Shown piece by piece: positions 6,809-15,454 of a stretch of 64,000 bases of DNA. A program made the position numbers and the translations under genes. Each line of letters starts with the position of its first letter. Positions within the stretch are counted from its first letter, which is position 1. This stretch comes from an uncultured Collinsella sp. GTDB taxonomy: Bacteria > Actinomycetota > Coriobacteriia > Coriobacteriales > Coriobacteriaceae. The notes beneath the pieces were generated by a model. The model was not told the origin of the DNA. It was given only the letters and a program-made list of their open reading frames with translations, and did no database searches. Location: assembly GCA_900542155.1 (NCBI GenBank), contig UQMD01000012.1, positions 4,353-68,352 on the forward strand. The letters are read 5' to 3'.

Positions 6809-8566
6809 ATGAACGAGATCAAGTGCCCGCATTGCGGCGAAGTGTTTAAGGGCGATGCGTCCGGCTATGCAGATATCGTCAAACAGGTGCGCGATGCCGA
6901 GTTCTCGCGCGATCTTGATGAGCGTGTGAAGGCGGTCCAGCGCGAGGGCGAGCAGGCGCTGGAGCTTGAGCGTTCGCGTTCGACGGCTGCCTTGCAAAAG
7001 GCAGAGTCTCAGCGCGACGCTGAGCTCGTAGAGCAGAAGAACGCTGCGGCTCAACAGCTGGCGCAAGAAGTCGCCAAGCGCGATGCCGAGCTTGCCGAGC
7101 TGCGCGCCAAGCTCGAAGGCGCTACTGCAGAGCGCGAGAGTGCAAGCCAGCGCGCGGCGGTTGAGGCCCGCGCCGATGCTCAAAAGGAGAATGCCGAACT
7201 GCAGCGCGAGATCGACAACCTGCGTGCGCAGTTGGGGCGCAAAGATGATGAAGCCAAGCTTGCCGAGGCAGCGGCACGCAATGCTGCTCAAAACGACCTG
7301 TCCGCACGTGATGCCCAGATTGCCGAGCTGCAAGCCAGGCTCGCCGCGGCGGACAAGGCCCAGGAGATGGCGCTTGCTGCTGCTGCGGCCGAATCGCAGC
7401 GTGAGCTCGAGGCCGCTCGCAGCGAGGCCGAACGTACGCTTGCTGACTATCGCGCGAAGGTTCAGGAGAAGTTTTCCGTCGCAAAGGCTCAGTCCGAGCA
7501 GGAGGCCGAGGGTCTGCGTGCTCAGCTGCGCGAACAGGAACTGACGGCCAAGATGAACCTATCGGAGGCGGTCGCCGCGGCGGAGCGTGAGCGTGACGAG
7601 GCCCGCGCCAAGCTCACGAGTGAGCTGGCGGTGCGCGATTCACGCGAGGAGCAGGCCAAGGCGGCACACGAGCTCGAACTTGCGCAGACCAAGCGCGCGA
7701 ACGAGGAACTGATTCGCTACAAGGATGAAGAGATTGAGCGCCTTAAGGACATGAAGGTCCGCCTGTCCACCAAGATGGTGGGCGAGTCGCTCGAGCAGCA
7801 CTGCGAGACCGAGTTTAATCGTCTGCGCATGACGGCGTTTCCCAACGCGTACTTCGAGAAAGATAACGATGCGTCCGAGGGCACCAAGGGCGACTTTATC
7901 TTCCGCGAGTGCGACGCGAGCGGCAACGAGATCATTTCGATCATGTTCGAGATGAAAAACGAGAACGACGAGACCGCGACCAAACACAAGAACGAGGATT
8001 TCTTTAAGAAACTCGATCACGATCGCCGCCAGAAAGGCTGCGAGTATGCGGTGCTCTGCACCCTGCTGGAGCCCGAGAGTGACCTCTATAACGCGGGTAT
8101 CGTCGACGTGAGTTACCGCTATGAGAAGATGTACGTGATCCGCCCGCAGTTCTTCATCCCCATGATTACGCTCCTTCGCAACGCCGCTATGGGTTCGCTT
8201 CGCTATAAGCAGGAACTGGCGGAGTACAAACAGCAGAATATCGATGTCACGAACTTCGAAGCCAAGATGGAGAAGTTCAAGGATGGCTTCTCGCGCAACT
8301 ACAACCTGGCGAGCAAGCAATTCGAGTCGGCAATCAAGGAGATCGATGCCGCCATTAAGCAGCTCGAGAAGACCAAGGACGACTTGCGCCGCAGCACCGA
8401 GAACCTACGCTTGGCCCACAACAAGGCCGATGAGCTTACCATTCGCAAGCTCACATGGGGCAACAAGACCATGAAGGCAGCGTTTGACGAGGCGCGCGAG
8501 GCTGCGCCAGAGACAAACGAGGAGCCAGCCGAGGCGGATTCGTATGAGGTCGAGGATGCCGAGTAA
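6809..8566 (+). CDS. DUF2130 coiled-coil protein
   Basis: 585 residues in three parts: a short Cys motif (MNEIKCPHCGEVFKGD), a very long charged coiled coil (about residues 25-320, rich in A, E, R, K, Q), and the conserved DUF2130 region (about residues 320-480: STKMVGESLEQHCE, FNRLRMTAFPNAYFEKDN, GDFIFRE, FEMKNENDETATKHKNEDFF). The last block resembles a PD-(D/E)xK nuclease-like core (D..E-x-K), so a nuclease role has been proposed for the family; that is not demonstrated here. GAGGAG precedes ATG 6809. Expressed alone between two terminators. The biological role is unknown. Confidence 0.85.
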   Translation: MNEIKCPHCGEVFKGDASGYADIVKQVRDAEFSRDLDERVKAVQREGEQALELERSRSTAALQKAESQRDAELVEQKNAAAQQLAQEVAKRDAELAELRAKLEGATAERESASQRAAVEARADAQKENAELQREIDNLRAQLGRKDDEAKLAEAAARNAAQNDLSARDAQIAELQARLAAADKAQEMALAAAAAESQRELEAARSEAERTLADYRAKVQEKFSVAKAQSEQEAEGLRAQLREQELTAKMNLSEAVAAAERERDEARAKLTSELAVRDSREEQAKAAHELELAQTKRANEELIRYKDEEIERLKDMKVRLSTKMVGESLEQHCETEFNRLRMTAFPNAYFEKDNDASEGTKGDFIFRECDASGNEIISIMFEMKNENDETATKHKNEDFFKKLDHDRRQKGCEYAVLCTLLEPESDLYNAGIVDVSYRYEKMYVIRPQFFIPMITLLRNAAMGSLRYKQELAEYKQQNIDVTNFEAKMEKFKDGFSRNYNLASKQFESAIKEIDAAIKQLEKTKDDLRRSTENLRLAHNKADELTIRKLTWGNKTMKAAFDEAREAAPETNEEPAEADSYEVEDAE

Positions 8567-8585
8567 GGCATAGCGGATAGTGAAA

Positions 8586-8623
8586 AAGCGGGGCTGCTGG
8601 CGATGTTGCCAACAGCCCCGCTT
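8586..8623. terminator. Bidirectional terminator between convergent genes
   Basis: AAGCGGGGCTG pairs with CAGCCCCGCTT, then a C-A mismatch and TGGC/GCCA, loop GATGTT. It is preceded by AAAAA (T-run for the minus strand) and lies between DUF2130 (+) and the Ski2-like helicase (-). Confidence 0.85.
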
Positions 8624-8645
8624 CGTTTCGTCCCAATATGCTTGG

Positions 8646-11327
8646 CTAATCCTCGAGCAAATCCTCGATAAAACCGACGCGGTAGTTCTTGAAGATGACC
8701 TCGCCACCGTCTTGCGTGGCGTCCAGATCGACATCGCCCATGATGCCAAAGTCGTGGTCGCCGTCCTCGTCGGCAAAAATCTGGTGCACGTGCCACACGT
8801 GGAGCGCCTTCTCGTCGGACTCGTCGATCGAGAACATAGCAGAGGAGCGCGCGTCGCCGTCGGTGAGAATCTCCTCGTGCTGCTCGTGGTAAGCGTCGAG
8901 TGCTTTTTGCCAGCGGATCTCGCTCATGCCCCAGTCGTCGTCGAGTTCGCCCAGGTCGCGCACATGCTCGCGGGCGGCAAGGGTCACGCGGCGGAAGAGC
9001 GCGTTGCGCACCAGCAGCGTGCAGCCGCGGCGGTCCGCCACGACCTCGTCGATGCCCTGCGGCGGCGCGGCGTCGAGTGCGGCCGGGTTGCCGGCGTTCT
9101 CCCACTCGTCCACCAGGCTCGAGTCCACCGAGCGCACCACAAAGCCCAACCACGAGATAATGTCGCGCAGGCGCTCGTCGCGCTTCTCGATGGGCACGGT
9201 GCGGTCGAGCGAACGGTAGGCCTCTGCCAGGTAGCGCAAGAGGATGCCCTCGGAACGCGCGATGCCCAGCTTTTGGATATAGCCCTTAAAGTCGCTCGCG
9301 CTCTCCAGCATATCGCGCAGGACGCTCTTGGGCGAGAGCTGGTAGTCGTTTGCCCAGGGCACTTCCTGGCAGTACTTGTCAAAGGCGGCATCGAGCAGGT
9401 CCTCGAGCGGCTTTTCGTATGTGACGTCCTGAATGCGCTCCAGACGCTCCTCGTATTCGACACCGTCGGCCTTCATCTCGGCCATAGCGCGGTCGCGCGC
9501 GGCGCGCTCCTGCGCGCGCAGCACCTGTTTGGGATCTTCGAGCGTGGCCTCGACCATCGAGATCAGATCCATGGTATAGGTCTCGCTCTCGGGGTCGAGC
9601 AGCTCCAGTGCGGCAAGCAAAAACGGCGAGAGCGGCTGGTCGAGCGCGAAGTCCTCGGGCAGATCGACCGTCAGCGCGTAGTCGATGTCCGGCGCGGCGT
9701 CAGCCGGAGCGTCGGGTGCGGGCGGCACCTCGGTGCGCACGACGACGCCGGAATCGATGAGCGTGGCGAAGATCTCATCGGCGCGAACCTCGAGCTTGGC
9801 CTTTTCCTCGGGGGTCTGCAGGCTTGTCTCGATGAGGTCATGTACGCGGGCGCGGGCATCGCCGCCCTGCTCGACCACGCTAATCACCATGGAGTGCGTG
9901 ATGCGCAGGCGCGGCTTGAGTGTCTCGGGCTGCGTCTCGATCAGGCGCTCAAAGGTCTGCTTGTTCCAGGAGACAAAGCCCTCGGGGGCCTTTTTCTTTT
10001 TAATCTTACGGAGCTTTTTGGGGTCGTCGCCCGCCTTGGCCATAAGCTTGGCGTTCTCGATCTCGTGCTCGGGCGCCTCGGCAATCACCATGCCCTCGGT
10101 GTCGAAGCCCGAGCGGCCGGCGCGACCGGCAATCTGGTGGAACTCGCGGGCGCGCAGGCGACGCATCTTGTAGCCGTCGAACTTGGTGAGCGCGGTGAGC
10201 ACCACGGTGTGGATGGGCACGTTGATGCCGACGCCGAGCGTATCGGTGCCGCAGATAACGGGCAGCAGGCCCTGTTGCGCCAGGCGCTCGACCAGCAGAC
10301 GGTAGCGCGGCAACATGCCGGCATGGTGCACGCCGACGCCGCATCCGAGCAAGCGCTTGAGAATCTTGCCAAAGGCCGTGGAGAAGCTCGTACCTTTGGC
10401 GGCCTCTTTAATAGCCTCGCGCTGCTCCTTGCTGGCGATGCCAAAATTGGCGAGCGACTGTGCCGTCGCAAGTGCGGCATCCTGGCTAAAGTGCACGATA
10501 TAGAGCGGGGCCTCGCCACGGCGCATGACGAGCTCGACCGTGCCCTCGAGGGAGGTCGTCACATAGTCGTAGTTCAGCGGCACAGGACGCGGGGCATCGA
10601 CGACCAGGTCGCAGGTGGCGCCGGTGTGCTCCTCGAGTGAGGCGGCGATGGCGGTGACATCGCCGAGCGTGGCGCTCATGAGCATAAACTGCGTGTGGGG
10701 CAGGGTGAGCAGCGGCACCTGCCAGGCCCAGCCGCGGTCGGGGTCGGCAAAGTAGTGGAACTCGTCCATGGCCACGCAGCCCACGTCGGCGTCCTCGCCT
10801 TCACGCAGGGCATCGTTGGCAAGGATTTCGGCCGTGCAGCAAATGACAGGCGCCTTGGTGTTGATATGCGTGTCGCCGGTGATCATGCCGACGTTGTCGC
10901 GGCCGAGCACCTGCACCAGGTCGAAGAATTTTTCGCTGACCAAGGCCTTGATAGGGGCCGTGTAATAGCAGCGCTTGCCCTGCGCCATGCCCATAAAGAG
11001 CATGCCCAGTGCGACGAGCGATTTACCCGATCCGGTCGGCGTGCCCAAAATGACGTGATTGCCGGCTGCCAGGTCCATGAGGGCCTCTTCTTGGTGATCC
11101 CACAGCTCAATGCCGCGGTCGCTCGTCCATTCAAAGAAGCGTTCGAAGGCCTGATCGGGCGTGAGCCACGGTTCGGGCTCGCTGCCGTCCTCGGGCTCCC
11201 ACCAGGTGGGGGAGAGCGCACCGAGCGAGCCGAACTCGGCTTCGGTTCCCGTGCCGCCCGAGAATGAGCTGGCGGCGCCGGCGCCAGAGACGGTGCTGGC
11301 GGCGGTATCTATCGTGGTCTGTGCCAT
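8646..11327 (-). CDS. Ski2-like DEAD/DEAH RNA helicase with DUF3516-type C-terminus
   Basis: 893 residues from ATG 11325-11327. Superfamily 2 motifs are all visible: GTPTGSGKSLVALG (Walker A), AMDEFHYFADPDRGW (DEFH box), LMSATLGD (motif III), TLGVGINVPIHTVV and HQIAGRAGRSGFDTEG (motifs V/VI). The second half, from about residue 450, matches the actinobacterial DUF3516 extension to Ski2/HelY-like helicases. Such enzymes unwind RNA, probably in RNA turnover. The start is set where the acidic MAQTTIDTAAS begins; an upstream in-frame extension into the repeat at 11.45 kb has no SD. The SD at the chosen start is weak (GAGAAAG). It stands alone, with a shared terminator downstream. Confidence 0.85.
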   Translation of the reverse strand: MAQTTIDTAASTVSGAGAASSFSGGTGTEAEFGSLGALSPTWWEPEDGSEPEPWLTPDQAFERFFEWTSDRGIELWDHQEEALMDLAAGNHVILGTPTGSGKSLVALGMLFMGMAQGKRCYYTAPIKALVSEKFFDLVQVLGRDNVGMITGDTHINTKAPVICCTAEILANDALREGEDADVGCVAMDEFHYFADPDRGWAWQVPLLTLPHTQFMLMSATLGDVTAIAASLEEHTGATCDLVVDAPRPVPLNYDYVTTSLEGTVELVMRRGEAPLYIVHFSQDAALATAQSLANFGIASKEQREAIKEAAKGTSFSTAFGKILKRLLGCGVGVHHAGMLPRYRLLVERLAQQGLLPVICGTDTLGVGINVPIHTVVLTALTKFDGYKMRRLRAREFHQIAGRAGRSGFDTEGMVIAEAPEHEIENAKLMAKAGDDPKKLRKIKKKKAPEGFVSWNKQTFERLIETQPETLKPRLRITHSMVISVVEQGGDARARVHDLIETSLQTPEEKAKLEVRADEIFATLIDSGVVVRTEVPPAPDAPADAAPDIDYALTVDLPEDFALDQPLSPFLLAALELLDPESETYTMDLISMVEATLEDPKQVLRAQERAARDRAMAEMKADGVEYEERLERIQDVTYEKPLEDLLDAAFDKYCQEVPWANDYQLSPKSVLRDMLESASDFKGYIQKLGIARSEGILLRYLAEAYRSLDRTVPIEKRDERLRDIISWLGFVVRSVDSSLVDEWENAGNPAALDAAPPQGIDEVVADRRGCTLLVRNALFRRVTLAAREHVRDLGELDDDWGMSEIRWQKALDAYHEQHEEILTDGDARSSAMFSIDESDEKALHVWHVHQIFADEDGDHDFGIMGDVDLDATQDGGEVIFKNYRVGFIEDLLED

Positions 11328-11639
11328 GTGGGGGTACTTTCTCTCGCCGTTTGTCCGCCATCCATTATGGCGTAGCGGCGGTGCGGGGCGCCAGCGCGAA
11401 AGAAAATGCAGGAAATGGGCGTTCTGCCCAGCCGTTTGGTGCAGTTGCCAGCTAAGTGAGTAGACTTTTTGCAATATCGCGAGCACATGGCTTTTGCGCA
11501 AGGGCTCTACCTGCGGTTTTAGTTTTCGCTATGCGGGTTGTGCTTGGCTATTGCTAAAAAGTCTACTCACTTAGGTCTGAGGATCGTTCGCTGGCGCTTA
11601 TTTGCGCTTGTCTGCCGATGCCGCGACCATCAGAAGCCC
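11328..11639. other. Intergenic region holding a long inverted-repeat element
   Basis: About 310 bp between the helicase start and the trmB 3' end. It contains the 123 bp inverted-repeat element at 11452-11574; the rest (upstream of the helicase) should hold that gene's promoter, with none obvious. No coding frame with initiation signals is visible. Confidence 0.4.
11452..11574. repeat. 123 bp element bounded by a perfect 19 bp inverted repeat
   Basis: CTAAGTGAGTAGACTTTTT (11452-11470) recurs as its exact reverse complement at 11556-11574. Inside the arms the pairing continues imperfectly (GCAATA...AGCACA against the complement of TGTGCT...TATTGC), so the whole unit could fold into one long stem. 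It has no coding capacity and lies between two minus-strand genes. It looks like a miniature inverted-repeat element or a REP-type unit; no second copy occurs in this window. Confidence 0.7.
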
Positions 11640-12479
11640 CTAGGACTCCTGCGGTAAGCGCTTCTTGCCCTTGCGGGCGCGGTTTCTAAAGTTCTCGACG
11701 GCTTCTTCCATGCCCAGAGGCACATAGGTGAGCTCATCGAGGTTATCGGGCAGGTAGCAGGCAAGACTTTGCTCCTGCATGCGACCCGCTGTGAGCTGTT
11801 CGTCGGTGGGCTGCGCGCCGGGTGTGGCGCAAATGCCATAGACGACGGCACCCATTTCGCGCGTGCGGCACTCGTACTCGGTCTCGGGATGCTCGGGATG
11901 GTCGCGGCGAACGTCGTCACTTACCCAAAGTGTATCGTAGCCGGCCGCGGCAAACTGCCCCAAGGCGTAGTCGCGCAATGGCTTACTGTCGGTTCGCAGT
12001 GTGACGGTGGCACCGGCTGAAAAGAGCGGACGGTACAGCATTAGGTGGTCGACATGGACGAGTCGCTTTTTGGCGTACTTGGCCTTGGGCTGCGGCGTGG
12101 GAAAGTTGATGGTGATGGCATCGAGCTCGCCTGCGGCAAATAGCTGCGGCAGCGATGCGGCACCTCGGGGCAGGACGAGTGCGTTGGACAGCCCCTGCTC
12201 GCAGATTTTCTGTGCGGCATAGGCGATGCAGATGGGCTCCTGGTCCATGCCGATAAAGAGCGTGTTTGGCTCGCGGCGAGCTTGCTCAACCAGATAGGTG
12301 CCTTTGCCGCAGCCCAGATCCAGATGAAGGCGGGTGAAGGGTGCGCCGCCGGCTGGCGCGCAGGCTTCGCGCCAATTCCCGGCATAAGACTCGGGGTTCG
12401 TCTCAATCGCATTGGCGTAGCGCTCCAGGCGCTCCTCGAGCACAAAGTTCTTAGGTGTGCGAACGTGGACGGCTCCCAT
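11640..12479 (-). CDS. trmB: tRNA (guanine-N7-)-methyltransferase TrmB
   Basis: The 279-residue protein has the class I SAM-binding motif LDLGCGKGTYLVEQA (about residues 53-67), FIGMDQEP for the SAM ribose, and the TrmB signature INFPTPQPKAKYAKKRLVH, equivalent to the INFPDPWPKKRHxKRR box that defines the family. TrmB forms m7G46 in the tRNA variable loop. Compared with the usual 210-240 residues, it has a longer C-terminus (about residues 220-279) with charged residues ending in KGKKRL. Start ATG 12477-12479 follows AAGGAGCCTC. The upstream gene on the same strand is another methyltransferase, 119 bp away. Confidence 0.88.
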   Translation of the reverse strand: MGAVHVRTPKNFVLEERLERYANAIETNPESYAGNWREACAPAGGAPFTRLHLDLGCGKGTYLVEQARREPNTLFIGMDQEPICIAYAAQKICEQGLSNALVLPRGAASLPQLFAAGELDAITINFPTPQPKAKYAKKRLVHVDHLMLYRPLFSAGATVTLRTDSKPLRDYALGQFAAAGYDTLWVSDDVRRDHPEHPETEYECRTREMGAVVYGICATPGAQPTDEQLTAGRMQEQSLACYLPDNLDELTYVPLGMEEAVENFRNRARKGKKRLPQES

Positions 12480-12536
12480 GAGGCTCCTTGGTCATACGTA
12501 TGGAACACATTGCAGGCGCGTTCCGTCAATGGGTTG

Positions 12537-12560
12537 AAAAAGGGTGGGCATGGTTTGCCC
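12537..12560 (-). terminator. Possible weak terminator of the methyltransferase gene at 12.6 kb
   Basis: On the minus strand GGGCA...TGCCC (5 bp stem, 5 nt loop) is followed by ACCC and TTTTT. The stem is short, so this is a weak call. Confidence 0.35.
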
Positions 12561-12598
12561 GAAAGATGCGGTGCGGCTCGGCGGCGAGTCGCCGATAC

Positions 12599-13471
12599 CT
12601 ACAGGCGCTTGAGAATCACATAGCGGTTGAGCTCGCCGCTGCGACCGTCGGCATGGAAACGCTCAAGCTCGCGCACGGGGACCTCGCCGCTCTTGTAGAA
12701 CGTGCGGACACCGCGCACCAGGTCGGTGATCTGCTGATCGTCAAAGTGATGGCAATAGCGGTAGGCGTGGCGGTCGTTTTGCCAGCCAATGAGGTGGTCA
12801 CCGGCTTCAAACTGCGCGGAATCGTAACCCTCAAACGGCGGGGTGAGCTCGGCGCGGGCCTCGGCGCGAACGGCTTTGCGCGCCATGCGCTCGTCGTTCA
12901 TAAACTCCCAAAAGCTGATGGCGATGATGCCGCCTGGGCGCGTCTGGCGCACCAGAGCGTCGAGCACGCGTACGCGGTACTCGCACGACGGCACGTGGTG
13001 CATAAATCCAAAGCAGACCGAGATGTCGGCGAGCGGGGCGTCGAAAAGCACGTCGGGTGTCTCGGCGGGGTTGAGCTTCATAAGGGCATCGAGCACGTCG
13101 AGTTCCTGGAAGTGCAGGTTGGGAATGCGCAGGGCGTGACCGTGCGCATCGATAGCCAAATCCTGACACGAGTCAACACCATAGAACTCAAACGGGCAGC
13201 TGGCGTCTGCCGAGGGGTTTGCGCCATCGACGCCCTTGGCGGCAAGTGCGCCGCCGGCGGCAAAGTTCTCGAATCGCATATTGCCGCAGGCAAGATCGAA
13301 GACGCGGACGGGATGCTCGATCGTGGCGACTTCGAGCTGCCCGAGCGCGATGTCCATGGTGCGCACCCAGCCGGGCCACGGGGCCTGCCGCGTATCGGAA
13401 AAGGAGGCGGAGTGTTCGCGATAGAACGTGTTGTTGAGCTGGATGAGCGATGAGGCGAAATCGCGGTTCAC
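12599..13471 (-). CDS. Class I SAM-dependent methyltransferase, substrate unknown
   Basis: The protein (290 residues from the proposed start) has a Rossmann-type SAM motif FDLACGNMRFENF, an acidic second strand (FYGVDSC), FDAPLADISVCFGFMHHVPS and a post-motif RPGGIIAISFWEF, typical of small-molecule methyltransferases. The C-terminus is rich in aromatic and charged residues (GWQNDRHAYRYCHHF). I chose the GTG at 13469-13471 because GGAGGGAG lies 9 bases upstream; longer in-frame starts (13519, 13606) have no SD. It precedes trmB on the same strand but is separated by a weak hairpin, so co-transcription is uncertain. Confidence 0.72.
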   Translation of the reverse strand: MNRDFASSLIQLNNTFYREHSASFSDTRQAPWPGWVRTMDIALGQLEVATIEHPVRVFDLACGNMRFENFAAGGALAAKGVDGANPSADASCPFEFYGVDSCQDLAIDAHGHALRIPNLHFQELDVLDALMKLNPAETPDVLFDAPLADISVCFGFMHHVPSCEYRVRVLDALVRQTRPGGIIAISFWEFMNDERMARKAVRAEARAELTPPFEGYDSAQFEAGDHLIGWQNDRHAYRYCHHFDDQQITDLVRGVRTFYKSGEVPVRELERFHADGRSGELNRYVILKRL

Positions 13472-13739
13472 GGCGCGGAACTCCCTCCGATGGCGGTGCG
13501 GAATAAACAGTACGACCATACTACCGTTAACGCCGCAACGGGGACAACCGAGCTGTGGGTCATTGCTTTGTTTGGACACATTTCCGCAGCTCATATGTGC
13601 CCGCAACCGCCGGTTGTCAAAAATCTCACTAGAATAGGTGGCATGATTTTGGCGGTGGCGGATAGATTTTTAACTGTGCAAGGCGCCTTAAGAACAAAAA
13701 CGGTCCGGCGGCACGGCTGGCAAAAGCATAGGAGGAACC

Positions 13740-14456
13740 ATGAATGTAGAAACTGCTCAGCGGCTCGCCGACCTTCGCCGCAGCAAGGGCTTTAGCCAAG
13801 AAGGATTGGCGCGAAAGCTGGGACTGTCACGCCAAGCGGTCAGTAAATGGGAGCGTGCGGAGAGCTCGCCCGATACCGAGAACCTGATTTCGCTCGCCAA
13901 GCTCTATGGTGTGAGTCTGGATGAGCTGCTCAATCCGAGCGATGAGATCGAAGACGATATCGAGTTTGAGAACGAGGACCGCGCCCGTCAGCGCGAAGCC
14001 GAGGCGGCAGAGCGTGCCCGCACCCACGAGGCGGCGGCACGCGCTACCGAGGCGGCAACGCAGGCAAGTGACGCTGCGGCCAAGGCGGCGCAAGCGGCAA
14101 GTTGGAGCGCGCAGGCCGCCAATGCCGCTACGGCGCAGGCGACGAGTGGCGGTGCGGTTGGCTCGACTCCGGTGAAGGGCCCGTTCCAGTCGTTCCCGTA
14201 TTGGGCTGTGTGTTGGCTGCTGTTCTTTTTGCTGATGTTCCCGTTTGGTGCCGGCCCCTTTGCCGCGCTGATTTTCTTTACGATCCCCATCTATCACTGG
14301 GTGGCACGTGCGCTCGATGGCGATTGGGCGCGTGGGGATATCCAGGTTGGTCCGGCGCCGGTGACAGCTAGGGCTCAGAATGTTTCCGCTTCGGTTGATG
14401 CTGACGTGGCTACCGCGACTACCGCTGAGCCGATTGCCAAAGAGGGTGATGAATGA
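13740..14456 (+). CDS. XRE-type HTH regulator with C-terminal membrane segments
   Basis: 238 residues: an N-terminal HTH_3 domain (LADLRRSKGFSQEGLARKLG then LSRQAVSKWERAESSPD, residues about 8-55), an acidic linker, an alanine-rich helical region (about 80-140), and two hydrophobic helices near 155-200 (YWAVCWLLFFLLMFPFGAG and FAALIFFTIPIYHW). Membrane-tethered XRE proteins of this kind are often paired with a DUF4097 or other envelope protein and probably sense the cell surface. AGGAGG precedes ATG 13740. Its stop overlaps the next gene's start (ATGATGA), implying translational coupling. Confidence 0.85.
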   Translation: MNVETAQRLADLRRSKGFSQEGLARKLGLSRQAVSKWERAESSPDTENLISLAKLYGVSLDELLNPSDEIEDDIEFENEDRARQREAEAAERARTHEAAARATEAATQASDAAAKAAQAASWSAQAANAATAQATSGGAVGSTPVKGPFQSFPYWAVCWLLFFLLMFPFGAGPFAALIFFTIPIYHWVARALDGDWARGDIQVGPAPVTARAQNVSASVDADVATATTAEPIAKEGDE

Positions 14457-15352
14457 TGAAGCTTTCACATGAATCCAAGGTACGCTTGGGCGTTGGCATC
14501 GGAGCGTTTGTGCTCATCATTGGGCTTGTCTTTGGCATTTCGCGGACATTGATTCATTTTGATGGTCCGTGGAATCTCGACGATGTTGTATCCGGCTTGT
14601 CTGGTATGGACGATGCGCTTGACGACGACGATCTTTTGGATGGCGGCAACTATTCCGCTCGGCCTCAGCAGCTTTCGAGCACGACTTTTGATGCCGATGA
14701 GTTCCGCTACCTCGATTTCGATATCAATGCGGCTTCGGTGGACGTCAAGGTTGTTGATGGCAACAAGACTCGCGTTATCGAGCGGGGGCGCGTTGCCGAG
14801 GGTATGGATGCCTCCAAGGCCGCGACGCAAAACATCGCATCCGTCGAGGACTCGACGCTCAAGGTTTCCCAGTTTGGAAGTGATGACGGTAAGGCAATCG
14901 ATCGCTCAGTTACGGTCGAGCTGCCGCGCCGTGTTGCCGAACATCTGAAGGGAGTCAACGCGCACGTGGGCTCGGGCGATCTGCAGATTGCCGGTGTCAT
15001 CTGTGATGGTTTCGATCTTTTCCTGGGTGCGGGAGATGTAGAGTTTACGGGCAGCGTGACTGATGCGCTCAGCGCTGAGGTCGGTTCGGGTGATGTGACG
15101 TTCGAGCTTTACCAGGCCCCCGCGAAGTCGATGGACGTGAGTGTGGGCTCGGGCGATGTGGAGATGACGGTTCCGAACTCGACGGGCTTTAAGGCGAGCC
15201 TCACCTTGGGCAGCGGCGACTTCGAGAGCGATTTCCTTCCGCTTGGCTATGACGGCGAGACCATTTTGAATCTTGAATTCGATAACGGCGATAAGTCTGC
15301 TACGTATCGTTTTGAGGTCGGTTCGGGCGACATGTCGTTTGATCCGGAGTGA
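14453..15352 (+). CDS. Membrane-anchored DUF4097 beta-repeat protein
   Basis: 299 residues: a short cytoplasmic start, one transmembrane helix (VRLGVGIGAFVLIIGLVFGI), then an extracytoplasmic region with DUF4097-type repeats, visible as GSGD-like turns in VGSGDLQIA, LGAGDVEFTG, VGSGDVTFE, VGSGDVEMTV, LGSGDFESD and VGSGDMSFDP. The repeats predict a right-handed beta solenoid like bactofilins or putative adhesins. It overlaps the stop of the upstream HTH gene by 4 bp (ATG 14453; ATG 14456 is an alternative) and is probably its partner in sensing envelope stress. A strong terminator follows. Confidence 0.82.
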   Translation: MMKLSHESKVRLGVGIGAFVLIIGLVFGISRTLIHFDGPWNLDDVVSGLSGMDDALDDDDLLDGGNYSARPQQLSSTTFDADEFRYLDFDINAASVDVKVVDGNKTRVIERGRVAEGMDASKAATQNIASVEDSTLKVSQFGSDDGKAIDRSVTVELPRRVAEHLKGVNAHVGSGDLQIAGVICDGFDLFLGAGDVEFTGSVTDALSAEVGSGDVTFELYQAPAKSMDVSVGSGDVEMTVPNSTGFKASLTLGSGDFESDFLPLGYDGETILNLEFDNGDKSATYRFEVGSGDMSFDPE

Positions 15353-15403
15353 TGGCTGCGGGCTGGTCCGCAAGCATAGATGCTTAGACGCGCTGTTTGA
15401 TGG

Positions 15404-15435
15404 AGGCGCCGGAGCCGTGACGGACTCCGGCGCCT
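15404..15435 (+). terminator. Terminator of the XRE-DUF4097 operon
   Basis: AGGCGCCGGAG pairs perfectly with CTCCGGCGCCT over 11 bp, loop CCGTGACGGA, followed by TTGCCTTT. Confidence 0.8.
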
Positions 15436-15454
15436 TTGCCTTTACAATGGGGGC

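Noticed and set aside
8580..10640. Plus-strand open frame of 686 codons antisense to the Ski2-like helicase
   Set aside because: The helicase frame carries all SF2 motifs; this frame has none and starts inside a terminator.
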